Below are positions 1-7,648 of a stretch of 64,000 bases of DNA, one piece after another. Under the pieces are notes generated by a model. The model saw only the letters and a program-made list of their open reading frames with translations. It did no database searches and was not told where the DNA came from. Source of the DNA: Enhydrobacter aerosaccus (GTDB lineage: Bacteria; Pseudomonadota; Alphaproteobacteria; Reyranellales; Reyranellaceae); contig CAIKZO010000123.1 in the NCBI GenBank assembly GCA_903832005.1, positions 1 through 64,000 on the forward strand, written 5' to 3'. The first letter of the stretch is position 1; each line of letters opens with the position of its first letter. The translations under genes were made by a program, and so were the position numbers.

Positions 1-544
1 CGTGCGGGAAGGCTTTGACGAAGCCACAAAACTGGCGCTCAGACAAAATTACAAAAGACGTCTTCATCGTCGGGCCATACATCGAGAATTTGATCGCGTG
101 CAGCAATTTTTGCCTGCGCCCGGCCCGCAAGAAGGCTTTGCAGAGCTCATGGCTCGAATTCAGCGAGCGTTACTCGCTGCTGCACGAAGTAGGCCGCACT
201 AAATTACCTAATGCATTCTTGCTGCTCTGCAGAGAGATGGGGGGCTCGTCAGCCGCGCTTACCCTTTCGAGCCAACTTCAAACCACGTCCTTGCCTCATC
301 GCCTACGACAGTGATCTCGTCCGGCGCTTCGACGCCATTGTGTTAGCGGCCCTTCAAGACGCGAATGGTGGTTTTCCGATCGCCGCGGCGCGCCGCCGGC
401 AGGGCGCAGCCCCACGTAACTTTGTTGCGCGGAGGGGGTGGCGGAATCCGAGACAAATCGCGAGAAGCCCTATGCCATCGGCATCGGGGGTGTCTGAGGA
501 TTTGGAGACAAATCCCAAGACACCCCGCGCGGACGCACTGCCGA
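1..544. other. Left-edge region without a convincing gene
   Basis: No frame here shows the strong third-position GC bias of the genes to the right. A 99-codon frame (15-314, plus) and a 66-codon frame (2-202, plus) overlap each other and match no family I recognise, and the base composition at 1-230 is lower in G+C than the rest of the window. It may be intergenic or a decayed gene whose remainder lies left of the window. The right part holds the motif GAGACAAATCGC (about 450-461) and a large hairpin (487-526), listed separately. Confidence 0.5.
487..526 (-). terminator. Large hairpin downstream of the small lipoprotein gene
   Basis: Nine-base arms at 487-495 and 518-526 pair perfectly. Inside them six-base arms (498-503 and 510-515) pair again around a six-base loop. 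It lies 18 bases past the stop of the minus-strand lipoprotein gene, so it could end that transcript. There is no T-tract, so it may instead be an mRNA-stabilising 3' structure or part of a dispersed repeat. Confidence 0.45.
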
Positions 545-721
545 TTAGTTGGCGCGATACACCGTCGTGGACGAGGTGCCGGTCGGCGAGGCCGGATCCG
601 GCGAGACGTAGGTCGTGCTGCTGGCGGCGACGGGGGCCGGGCGCTGGACGACGGTGTCGCTGCGGACGGTGCAGGCGCCGAGAACGAGGGCGAGAGAGGC
701 GATCAGGACGAGCGACTTCAT
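545..721 (-). CDS. Small secreted lipoprotein, 58 aa
   Basis: A 58-residue protein with a basic start (MKS), a hydrophobic stretch and a lipobox LVLGAC that puts the acylated Cys at residue 17. The rest is Ser/Thr/Pro/Ala-rich and looks unstructured. It would be exported by Sec, lipidated and anchored in a membrane facing the periplasm. I chose the ATG at 721 rather than an upstream start because it has a GGAG motif just before it and gives a canonical signal peptide. Such short entericidin-like or hypothetical lipoproteins are common; no specific function can be given. Confidence 0.7.
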   Translation of the reverse strand: MKSLVLIASLALVLGACTVRSDTVVQRPAPVAASSTTYVSPDPASPTGTSSTTVYRAN

Positions 722-801
722 GGGGAAGCTCCGGTGTGAAGAGTGGATAGGGAAATGCGAGCGCATCCCCAACGCCCCCCACAGCCGATCGTTGCACCGT
801 C

Positions 802-1293
802 CTAGAGCTTACGCGTCATGAACAGGCTGAACGGGTCGTCGGCGTAGCCCTCGAACGGGCCGCAGCGCTGGAAGCCGGCGCTGCTGTAGAGGCCGATGGC
901 CGGCCGGAAGGCCTCCGCGGTGCCGGTCTCGAGCCACAGGCTGCTGAGTCCCATCCGGCCTGCCTCGGCGATGATGTGCTCGAGCACGGCCCGGCCCACG
1001 CCCTTGCCCAGGAAACCGTCGGCCACGCGCATCGACTTGATCTCGCCCCGCCCCTCGCCCCGCGTCGCATCGAGGCGCTTGAGCGCGCCGCAGCCCGCGA
1101 TCTCCTCGCCCACCCAAGCCGACCAGAAGGTGACGCCCGGCTGCTTCAGCGCGTCCACGCCCAGGGCATGGACGCTCTCCGGCGGCGAGTTTTCGTGCAT
1201 CCCGCTCAGGTGTCTCGTGATCAAGGCGCGGATCGCGTCGCCCGAGAGGTCGTCGACGCGCAGCACGATCTTCGGCGGTGATACAGGCGCCAT
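802..1293 (-). CDS. GNAT-family N-acetyltransferase
   Basis: A 163-residue protein of the GCN5-related N-acetyltransferase fold, which moves an acetyl group from acetyl-CoA to an amine. Motif A spans about residues 84-106, with the CoA pyrophosphate-binding loop LGKGVG at 95-100. A later LYSSAGF stretch fits the C-terminal motif B of the family. The ATG at 1293 is preceded by GGAGGA and is preferred over an upstream TTG. The substrate cannot be read from the sequence. It stands alone, with non-coding DNA upstream. Confidence 0.88.
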   Translation of the reverse strand: MAPVSPPKIVLRVDDLSGDAIRALITRHLSGMHENSPPESVHALGVDALKQPGVTFWSAWVGEEIAGCGALKRLDATRGEGRGEIKSMRVADGFLGKGVGRAVLEHIIAEAGRMGLSSLWLETGTAEAFRPAIGLYSSAGFQRCGPFEGYADDPFSLFMTRKL

Positions 1294-1508
1294 CGGGGAG
1301 TCCTCCTCCAAGTCTCAGTTGCCGCGAATGATACCCATCAGACGGCAGTCGAGGGGCGGGAAAATTGCCGGCGGCGAGGACCACGCGGCTGGCTTTCCGG
1401 CGGAGCGGCTTGCGTCGGACTCAACCCGGCCAACGATAGGCGTCAGTAACGACCGTAATACGCGATCTGGCGGACGGCGCTTATGCTGGCAATGAAGATG
1501 ACCCCTCC

Positions 1509-1544
1509 GGCCCTGCGGGCCACCTCCCCCTTTGAAGGGGGAGG
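1509..1544. repeat. REP-like double palindrome
   Basis: Two hairpins lie side by side: GGCCC-TGC-GGGCC (1509-1521) and a perfect ten-base inverted repeat CCTCCCCCTT / AAGGGGGAGG around a two-base centre (1523-1544). The paired form, a GC-rich stem followed by a CCCCCTT/AAGGGGG stem, is typical of dispersed intergenic palindromic units seen in many alphaproteobacterial genomes. Only one copy is visible in this window, so its repeat status is inferred from that general knowledge. Confidence 0.55.
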
Positions 1545-1673
1545 GTTATAAAATTGCGAACGGGAGTGACGAGCGATGAGGCGATGGGTTCAAAAGGTCG
1601 ATGCCATCGGCATTGGAAGCATTATCGGCAGCGTCGGCAGCACCCTCGGCCGGACGAGGGTCTCCCGTCTAAT

Positions 1674-1692
1674 TCCCGTTTATTAAACGGGA
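1674..1692 (-). terminator. Short inverted repeat downstream of the BMP-protein gene
   Basis: Arms TCCCGTTTA (1674-1682) and TAAACGGGA (1684-1692) pair perfectly around one central base, so the real loop would be three or more bases. It lies about 30 bases past the stop of the minus-strand BMP gene. A second CTCCCGT at 1662 could give an alternative fold. The lack of a T-run makes terminator function uncertain. Confidence 0.35.
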
Positions 1693-1723
1693 GCTTCGCA
1701 CATGCCCGACAGAAAATTTCTCG

Positions 1724-2719
1724 TCACTTGCAGGAGTTGTCGCTCATGTAGTCGTGCACCGCGATCTTGCCGGCGATGATGTCGGCCTTGGCCGCCTCGA
1801 CTTTCGCCTTCATCTCGGGCGTGACCAGCTTTTCGTTGTACTGGTCGAGCGTCCAGTCGACGCCGCCCTCCTTCAGGCCCAGCACCGTCTTGCCGCCCTT
1901 CCAGGTGCCGGCCTGCGCCGTCCTGAAGCTCTCGTAGGCGGCAATGTCGACCCTCTTGATCATCGAGGTGAGCATGGTGCCGGGATGCAGGTAATTCTGG
2001 TTGGCGTCGACGCCGATCGCGTACTTGCCGCGGTCGGCGGCGGCCTGCAGCACGCCGATGCCGGTCGAACCCGCCGCGCCGTAGACGACGTCGGCGCCGC
2101 GATCGAACTCGCCCTTGGCCAGCTCCGCGCCGCGGCCGGGGTTGGTCCAGGCGGCAGGCGTCGTGCCCGTCATGTTGGCGATCAGCTCGGCGTTCGGGTT
2201 GGCGTACTTGATGCCCTGCTCGAAGCCGCACTGGAACTTGCGGATCAGCGGGATGTCCATGCCGCCCACGAAGCCCAGCTTGCCGGTCTTCGACGCGAGC
2301 GCCCCGGCGACGCCGACAAGGAACGAGCCCTCGTGTTCCTTGAACAGCACGGACTGCACGTTGGGCAGGTCGACGACGGCGTCGATGATGGTGAAGTGGA
2401 CGTTGGGGAATTCCCTGGCGACCTTGCCGAGCGCGGTGGCCTGGGCAAAGCCGACGGCGATCACCGGATCCTGGCCACGCTGAGCGAACCGCCGCAGCGC
2501 CTGCTCGTACTGCGTCTCGTTGCTCGGCTCGAAATCGGCCACGGCGATCGTGGTCTCGGCGGTGAACTTCTGTGCGCCCTTGCTCACGCCTTCGTTGAAG
2601 GATTTGTCGAACTTGCCGCCGTTGGAATAAACAATCGCCGGCTTCACAGGCGTTTGGGCCATCGCCGGCAGGGCGACAACGAGCAACACGGCGAGCAGCG
2701 ATCCAGACAAGCGGTTCAT
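1724..2719 (-). CDS. BMP-family substrate-binding protein
   Basis: A 331-residue periplasmic binding protein of the basic membrane protein (BMP/PnrA/Med) family, which in known cases captures purine nucleosides for an ABC importer. It has a clear Sec signal peptide ending near PAMAQ (residue 22) and the family's N-terminal signature GGKFDKSFNEG. Later motifs such as GFVGGMDIPLI and YGAAGSTGIGV also fit the family. An SD-like AGGGAGAA precedes the ATG at 2719. Members normally sit next to an ATPase and two permease genes. None is present here, so its transporter must be encoded elsewhere. Confidence 0.88.
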   Translation of the reverse strand: MNRLSGSLLAVLLVVALPAMAQTPVKPAIVYSNGGKFDKSFNEGVSKGAQKFTAETTIAVADFEPSNETQYEQALRRFAQRGQDPVIAVGFAQATALGKVAREFPNVHFTIIDAVVDLPNVQSVLFKEHEGSFLVGVAGALASKTGKLGFVGGMDIPLIRKFQCGFEQGIKYANPNAELIANMTGTTPAAWTNPGRGAELAKGEFDRGADVVYGAAGSTGIGVLQAAADRGKYAIGVDANQNYLHPGTMLTSMIKRVDIAAYESFRTAQAGTWKGGKTVLGLKEGGVDWTLDQYNEKLVTPEMKAKVEAAKADIIAGKIAVHDYMSDNSCK

Positions 2720-2738
2720 TGTTATTCTCCCTTTGATG

Positions 2739-2957
2739 TCAGCGCCGGTTCAACGCCTCGACGACGGCGCGCAGTCCGGCATCGATCCGGCCGGCCAGCG
2801 CGTGGACCTCACCGATCTCGGCCGTCTGGAGAGTGCCCATGACCGCGCCGCACGCACTGCACTGGACGACCTCGACGGGATGGGCAGCGCCCGCCGGCAT
2901 GATCGTCTTCAGCTCGAAGTCGTGGCCGCCGCAGTGACCGCATTTCGATGTCGCCAT
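2739..2957 (-). CDS. Zinc-ribbon mini-protein, 72 aa
   Basis: A 72-residue protein with two CxxC knuckles, Cys6/Cys9 (CGHC) and Cys33/Cys36 (CSAC). This spacing is typical of a zinc ribbon that could bind a nucleic acid or a protein partner. The C-terminal third looks helical. I chose the ATG at 2957 because GAGAGGAAAC lies just before it and the first knuckle follows at once. It is transcribed divergently from the cytochrome gene, 53 bases away, and ends 19 bases before the BMP gene start, so the two minus-strand genes may be co-transcribed. Function unknown. Confidence 0.72.
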   Translation of the reverse strand: MATSKCGHCGGHDFELKTIMPAGAAHPVEVVQCSACGAVMGTLQTAEIGEVHALAGRIDAGLRAVVEALNRR

Positions 2958-3010
2958 GTTTCCTCTCCCGCTCGCCGGAGGGTAAGGTATCGCAGGCAAG
3001 GGGCGCAACG

Positions 3011-3811
3011 ATGAGTGGCAGGTTCTTGAGCGGTGCGCTTCTGGGTGCGGCGCTGATGTTGGCGGCGCCAGCCATGGCCCAGACGCTCACCCTTGCAGAC
3101 CGCACGCACACGACCACGCTCACGCGCGAGGCGCTGCTGGCCCGGCCCGACGTGCGCGAGATCACCCTCGACCGCGATCCGGTATATGGCCGCGCCATGA
3201 CCTATCGCGCCCTTCCCGCTACCGCACTGCTCAAGGATCTGACGGTCGGCGCCGACGACTACATGCAGGCCAAGGCGACGGACGATTTTTCGGTGAGCAT
3301 CCCCGCGCACCTGTTGGGCGAGGCCTATATCGCGATCGAGCCGGCCGCCACACCGTGGCCCAAGATGCCGGGCGTCGACAAGGGCACCGCCGGGCCGTTC
3401 TACCTCATCTGGCGCGCCGCCAACCCGGCCGCCATCAGTTCCGAATACTGGTCCTATCATCTGGCCGCGCTCACGGTCACCGACAGCCCGACCAAACGCT
3501 GGCCGCAGCTCGGCGTGGCGGCCGGTGCGCCGGACCAGGTGCGCCATGGGCTCGAGCGCTTCGTGTCGGTGTGCCTGGCCTGCCACCGCTTCGACGGCGC
3601 GGGCGAAGGCACGATGGGGCCCGATCTCGGCCGGCCGATGAACCCTGCGGCGTGGTTCCAGCCGGCGGCGCTGAAGAAGTTCATCCGCAATCCCAAATCC
3701 GTGCGCGACTGGCCCGACGCCAAGATGCCGGCCCTCAGCCCCGAATCGCTCACCGATAGCGACATCGACGCGATCGTTGCGTGGTTGGAATACAAATTGC
3801 TCAAGCACTGA
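3011..3811 (+). CDS. Periplasmic cytochrome c with N-terminal sulfite-oxidase-like domain
   Basis: A 266-residue exported protein. A signal peptide (about 1-24, ending APAMAQ) is followed by a domain of about 130 residues that resembles the oxidoreductase molybdopterin-binding fold. Its features include TYRALPATALLKDL and a C-terminal SSEYWSYHLAALTV. A class I cytochrome c domain follows with the haem motif CLACH (Cys188, Cys191, His192) and a likely axial Met239. The first domain has no cysteine, so it cannot supply the Cys ligand that binds molybdenum in true sulfite oxidases. It probably acts as an electron-transfer or partner-binding module. The ATG at 3011 gives the signal peptide directly; an upstream in-frame start would add a non-signal extension. 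Confidence 0.78.
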   Translation: MSGRFLSGALLGAALMLAAPAMAQTLTLADRTHTTTLTREALLARPDVREITLDRDPVYGRAMTYRALPATALLKDLTVGADDYMQAKATDDFSVSIPAHLLGEAYIAIEPAATPWPKMPGVDKGTAGPFYLIWRAANPAAISSEYWSYHLAALTVTDSPTKRWPQLGVAAGAPDQVRHGLERFVSVCLACHRFDGAGEGTMGPDLGRPMNPAAWFQPAALKKFIRNPKSVRDWPDAKMPALSPESLTDSDIDAIVAWLEYKLLKH

Positions 3812-3847
3812 GCGAATAGGCGTTGAGTTGGTAAGAGGAGAAATCGC

Positions 3848-4846
3848 GTGAGCAAACCCAAGGTCGCGTTCATCGGCACCGGCGGCACCATGTCGTCGCT
3901 CGGCGTCCATCCGCTCGAGCTGCAGGACTACGGCATCCACAACAACCGCATGCATGCCAGCGCCATCCTCGCTCGCTTCCCGGAAGCGAAGGAAGTGGCC
4001 GACGTGTTCGCGGTCGACTTCAAGGACATTCCCTCGACCGACATCTATTTCTCCGAGTGGCAGGCGCTGGCCGCCCTCTGCAGCAAGCTGCACGCCGAGC
4101 ATCCCGACCTCGCGGGCGCCGTGATCGGCCATGGCACGGCGACGCTGGAGGAGACGGCGTACTTCCTCAACCTCGTGCTCAAGGTGCCGTTCACGGTCGT
4201 GCTGATCGGCTCGCAGCGGCCGGCCTCCGGCATCTCCACCGACGCCGCGATCAACCTGGTCAACGGCGTGCGCACCGCGGCCGATCCCGCTAGTCGCGGA
4301 CGCGGCGTGCTGGTGCTGCTGAACGACGAGATCCAGGCGGCGCGCGAAGTGACCAAGACCTCGAACTGGCGCATGCAGACGTTCCGCACGCACGACTTCG
4401 GCGTGATCGGCCATGCCGACGCCGACGCCATCGCCTACTACCGCAAGGTCGAACGCAAGCACTATCCCGACACCGAGTTCGACGTGAGCGGCCTGAAGGC
4501 GTTGCCGCGTACCGACATCGTCTATGCCTATCCCGGTTCAGACGGCACCGCGGTGAAGGCCTTCGTCGCCGCCGGCGCCAAGGGCATCGTCTCCGCGGGC
4601 TTTGCGCCGGGCTCGCCGCCGCCCGCCGACCTCACGGCTTTGACAGAGGCCGTGAAGCAGGGCGTCGTCGTGGTGCAATCCTCGCGCGCGGGCTCCGGCC
4701 GCATCTTCCGCAGCAAGCGCCTGACCGACGCCGGCATCCTCTCGGGCGACAATCTCAACCCGCAGAAGGCCCGTTTGCTGCTGGCGATCGCGCTGACGAA
4801 GACCACCGATCCCGTCGAGATCGCGCGGATGTTCGCGACGTACTAA
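3848..4846 (+). CDS. Asparaginase-family protein with altered active site
   Basis: A 332-residue member of the type I/II L-asparaginase family, which hydrolyses L-asparagine to aspartate and ammonia. The first catalytic threonine region TGGTMS is at residues 11-16 and the Lys of the second triad is in EVTKTSN. The usual HGTDTxEET motif reads GHGTATLEET here, so the conserved Asp is Ala. Activity or substrate may therefore differ. There is no signal peptide, so it should be cytoplasmic. The start is GTG at 3848, preceded by AGAGGAG. The gene follows the cytochrome gene by 36 bases on the same strand. Confidence 0.85.
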   Translation: MSKPKVAFIGTGGTMSSLGVHPLELQDYGIHNNRMHASAILARFPEAKEVADVFAVDFKDIPSTDIYFSEWQALAALCSKLHAEHPDLAGAVIGHGTATLEETAYFLNLVLKVPFTVVLIGSQRPASGISTDAAINLVNGVRTAADPASRGRGVLVLLNDEIQAAREVTKTSNWRMQTFRTHDFGVIGHADADAIAYYRKVERKHYPDTEFDVSGLKALPRTDIVYAYPGSDGTAVKAFVAAGAKGIVSAGFAPGSPPPADLTALTEAVKQGVVVVQSSRAGSGRIFRSKRLTDAGILSGDNLNPQKARLLLAIALTKTTDPVEIARMFATY

Positions 4847-5019
4847 GCGAAAGATCCCGCGCTACGGATGGTGCAGTGCGTTGGATCATGGCGCGGCTCA
4901 CGCGCGCCGCAAAAAGATGTGATGCGCCGCGATCATCCGGTGTTTCGACCGCACACGTATCGAGGGGGCAGGTTAACACCGCCCGCATCTATGGTGATGC
5001 GGCTCTCAGGGAGACTTCC

Positions 5020-5256
5020 ATGACCAAGCAGAGCTTCTTCGTCACCGCCGCCTCGATCTTCGCCGCCACCACCATGATCGCCTCGGCCGCCAGCGCCGCC
5101 GGCGTGAACTGTGGCGGCACCAACGCCTGCAAGGGCCAGAGCGCCTGCAAGTCCGCCGCGAACGCCTGCAAGGGCCAGAACGCCTGCAAGGGCACCGGCT
5201 TCACCGAAGCCAAGGACGCTTCGGACTGCACCGCCAAGGGCGGCAAGGTGATGTAA
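5020..5256 (+). CDS. Bufferin-like (BufA2-type) Cys-rich exported peptide
   Basis: A 78-residue precursor with a Sec signal peptide (about 1-26, ending ASAA). The short mature part has six cysteines (31, 37, 43, 50, 56, 70) embedded in repeats of the type NACKGQ. This pattern matches the BufA2 family of periplasmic metal-binding peptides (bufferins). Known members are matured by a DUF692 BufB enzyme with a BufC partner and protect against copper. Neither partner gene is adjacent here, where the neighbours are an asparaginase homologue and a PNPOx protein. The ATG at 5020 has GGGAGA before it. A strong terminator follows, so this is probably a single-gene transcript. Confidence 0.8.
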   Translation: MTKQSFFVTAASIFAATTMIASAASAAGVNCGGTNACKGQSACKSAANACKGQNACKGTGFTEAKDASDCTAKGGKVM

Positions 5257-5297
5257 TCCCGCATCGACAGCGGCCCCCCCGCAGCTGTCGGTCGGAC

Positions 5298-5338
5298 GGG
5301 CGTCCTCGGGAAACCGAGGGCGCCCCCTCTTTTTTTTT
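5298..5338 (+). terminator. Rho-independent terminator of the bufferin gene
   Basis: A 12-bp stem (5298-5309 with 5314-5325, one G-U pair) closed by a GAAA tetraloop runs into CCTCT and an eight-T tract ending at 5338. This is the most canonical intrinsic terminator in the window. It lies about 40 bases past the bufferin stop. The last T's overlap the TAA stop (5337-5339) of the convergent PNPOx gene. Confidence 0.93.
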
Positions 5339-6074
5339 ACTTATCACCAAACGTGCGCTTGTAGGTCTTGGTCAGCACGTGATCGAGGCGGGCGCCGGGC
5401 TCGAAGTCGACCATGGCGTCGGGACGCTTGAGGTCGGGGATCTGGCGGTCGCAATCGATCGGCGCACCGATGACTTGCGTTACCGGATAGGTCGACGACC
5501 AGGCGCGCACGCCCTCGTAATCCTCTTCCTCGTCCGACACGTGCTTGTCGCGGATCTTGCCCGAGGCGTGTTCGATCTCCATGCCCATCATGGTCGTCGC
5601 CTTGAATTCCTGCGCGTTGGGCTGGCGGATCAGCTTCGAGCGCTCGGGATAGATGCGGTCGATGAAGCGGTCCATCAGCTTCAGCTTCTGTTCCGGATCG
5701 TCGATGTGGTGCGCGTTGCCCCACGCCATCACCGAGCGATAGTTCACCGAATGATGGAAACCCGAGCGCGCCATCACCAGCGCATCGAGATGGGTGACGG
5801 TGAGGCAGACCGGCACGCCTTCCTTGGTCTTGCGGATCATGCGGCTGGCCGCGGAGCCGTGCCAGTAGAGATGGTCGCCCTCGCGCCAGAATCCGGTGGG
5901 CGTGCAGAACGGCCGGCCATCGATGATGTACGAGATGTGGCAGACCAGTGCGGCGTCGAGGATCTCGTAGACCGTCTTCTTGTCGTAGCGGCCGCGCTCG
6001 TGGACGCGCTTCACCTTGTTCACTTCGCTGACGCCGAAGGCTTCGGCGGTGTTGGGGGTCGCAATCGTTGCCAT
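5337..6074 (-). CDS. Pyridoxamine 5'-phosphate oxidase-family protein
   Basis: A 245-residue protein with the split-barrel flavin-binding fold of the PNPOx-like group. Characteristic stretches are an N-terminal CHISYIIDGRPFCTPTGFWR and a central VTHLDALVMARSGFHHSVNYRSV, separated by HLYWHGSAASRMIR. Such proteins bind FMN, F420 or haem and are often of unknown substrate. The ATG at 6074 has AGGAG in front of it. The gene is divergent from a MocR-type regulator with overlapping promoters, a common arrangement in which the regulator controls the flavoprotein gene. The reaction is not known. Confidence 0.85.
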   Translation of the reverse strand: MATIATPNTAEAFGVSEVNKVKRVHERGRYDKKTVYEILDAALVCHISYIIDGRPFCTPTGFWREGDHLYWHGSAASRMIRKTKEGVPVCLTVTHLDALVMARSGFHHSVNYRSVMAWGNAHHIDDPEQKLKLMDRFIDRIYPERSKLIRQPNAQEFKATTMMGMEIEHASGKIRDKHVSDEEEDYEGVRAWSSTYPVTQVIGAPIDCDRQIPDLKRPDAMVDFEPGARLDHVLTKTYKRTFGDK

Positions 6075-6095
6075 GAAAACTCCTGAATTTCGGGC

Positions 6096-6136
6096 CGGAC
6101 CATGACGCTGTTGTGGACTATACGAAAGGGCCAGTT
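6096..6136. promoter_or_regulatory. Divergent promoter and probable MocR operator
   Basis: The sequence TGGACTATACGAAAGGGCCA lies between the divergent PNPOx and MocR genes. Read on the minus strand it contains TATAGT, and on the plus strand TATACG, so two -10-like hexamers overlap. The flanking TGGACTA and GGGCCAGT resemble half-sites reported for MocR/PdxR-type regulators. The -35 boxes are weak. The regulator probably binds here and controls both genes. Confidence 0.45.
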
Positions 6137-6160
6137 CCGCGAAAATCACCTGTACCAGTC

Positions 6161-7648
6161 ATGCCCCGCAAGATGGCCCCTCTCGGTCTAACTCTCGATC
6201 CCGCCTCCGCCGTGCCGCTGCACCGGCAGATCGGCGAGCAGGTCCGCGCCGCCATCCTCGAGCGCCGCCTGGCGCCCGGCCAGAAGCTGCCGTCGTCGCG
6301 GCTGATGGCGGCCGAACTGGGCTGCGCCCGCGGCACCGTGCTGCTGGCGATGGACCAGCTGGTGGCCGAGGGCTACGTGGTGGCGCAGGCGGGTTCCGGC
6401 CTGTCGGTGGCGACCAACCTGCCCGACGAGATGCTGGTGTCGCCCAAAGTCACGCCCCGCCATCCCGCGCCCCCGGCCGCGCCGGTGTTGTCTCGCCGCA
6501 CGCAGGCGGCACTCGCTGCCCAGACGATCGAAGAGACGTTCGACGACTCCCCCACCGCTTTCCCCACTGGCCAGCCCGACCGCGCGGCCTTTCCCTTCGC
6601 GCTGTGGGCCAAGCTGCTCGAACAAGAATGGCGCAGGCCCTCGTGGGCGATCGCGGGCGCACTCCATCCATTCGGCCATCCGGGCCTGCGCGCCGCGATC
6701 GCGTCGTACCTCGGCCTGGCGCGCGGCTTCTCCTGCGAAGGCAGCGCCGTCGTCGTGACCTCGGGGATGCGGCAGAGCCTGTCGCTGTTCGCGCGCCTGA
6801 TCCTCGATGCCGGACAAGAAGCATGGATCGAGGAGCCGGGCTTCGTCGGCACGCACGAGGCGATGGCGATGGCCGAGATCGAAGCCGTGCCCGTGCCGAT
6901 CGACGACCAGGGCTTCTCGGTGGAGCAGGCGATGAAGCGCGCGCCCAAGGCCCGCCTCGCCGTCGTGGCACCCTCGCACCAGTTCCCGCTCGGCACGGTC
7001 TTGAGCCTGCAGCGCCGTCTCGAATTGTTGAGCTGGGCCGAACGCACCGGCAGCTGGATCGCCGAGGACGATTTCGACGGCGAGTATCGCTATGCCGGCC
7101 GGCCGCTGGCGCCGCTGCGCGCGCTCGACCGCACGGGGCGCGTGGCCTATCTCGGCAGCTTCTCCAAGCTCCTCTTCCCGGCGCTGCGTCTGTCCTACGT
7201 CGTGCTCCCCGCCACGCTCGCCGCCACCGCCGAACGCATCATGACCGGCACTGCCGCCCGCGCCTCGCTGCTGGGCCAGGGCGCTCTCGCCCGCTTCATC
7301 GCCGACGGCCATCTCGCAGCACATCTTCGCCGCACGCGCCTGCTCTATGCCGAGCGCCAGCAGGCGTTGATCGTCGCCGCCGAACGCCCCTTGAAAGGCC
7401 TCTTGGAAATGGCACCCGATCCCGGCGGCATGCACCTGATCGCGCGACCCACGCCCGCCATCGCCGCCGGCTTCGACGATCACGCCATTGCCGCAGCCTG
7501 TGCCGCCCGCGGCGTCAACGTCTCGCCGCTGTCGGCCTGCTACTCCGGCCGAGCCAAGAAACACGGCCTATTGCTGGGCTACGCCGGCACGCCCGAACAG
7601 GACATGCCGGCAGCGCTTGCCATCTTGCGGAACGTCATCCGCGCCTAG
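6161..7648 (+). CDS. MocR-type (GntR/aminotransferase) transcriptional regulator
   Basis: A 495-residue regulator with an N-terminal GntR winged helix-turn-helix (about residues 15-85, including [20 protein letters not shown]) joined to a class I aminotransferase-like domain. The PLP-binding lysine is in GSFSKLLF (Lys336). MocR proteins sense pyridoxal phosphate or amino compounds and regulate adjacent genes. The start is uncertain: ATG 6161 is used here. GTG 6113 would place coding sequence over the predicted promoter, and ATG 6173 is also possible. The stop overlaps the stop of dctA by four bases (CTAG). Confidence 0.87.
   Translation: MPRKMAPLGLTLDPASAVPLHRQIGEQVRAAILERRLAPGQKLPSSRLMAAELGCARGTVLLAMDQLVAEGYVVAQAGSGLSVATNLPDEMLVSPKVTPRHPAPPAAPVLSRRTQAALAAQTIEETFDDSPTAFPTGQPDRAAFPFALWAKLLEQEWRRPSWAIAGALHPFGHPGLRAAIASYLGLARGFSCEGSAVVVTSGMRQSLSLFARLILDAGQEAWIEEPGFVGTHEAMAMAEIEAVPVPIDDQGFSVEQAMKRAPKARLAVVAPSHQFPLGTVLSLQRRLELLSWAERTGSWIAEDDFDGEYRYAGRPLAPLRALDRTGRVAYLGSFSKLLFPALRLSYVVLPATLAATAERIMTGTAARASLLGQGALARFIADGHLAAHLRRTRLLYAERQQALIVAAERPLKGLLEMAPDPGGMHLIARPTPAIAAGFDDHAIAAACAARGVNVSPLSACYSGRAKKHGLLLGYAGTPEQDMPAALAILRNVIRA

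Larger units (their letters stand above)
1294..1723. other. Intergenic region, 430 bases
   Basis: This stretch separates two minus-strand genes. It contains a double-palindrome element (1509-1544) and a 9-bp inverted repeat (1674-1692). A 36-codon plus-strand frame (1576-1686, start MRRWVQKV) has acceptable codon use and a distant GGGAG, but I cannot support it as a gene. The palindrome ATGCCATCGGCAT near 1600 also occurs in the left-edge region near 471. Confidence 0.6.

Noticed and set aside
1576..1686. A 36-codon plus-strand frame in the intergenic region
   Set aside because: Its ribosome site is too distant, it ends inside an inverted repeat and it resembles no known small protein, so it is noted but not annotated.
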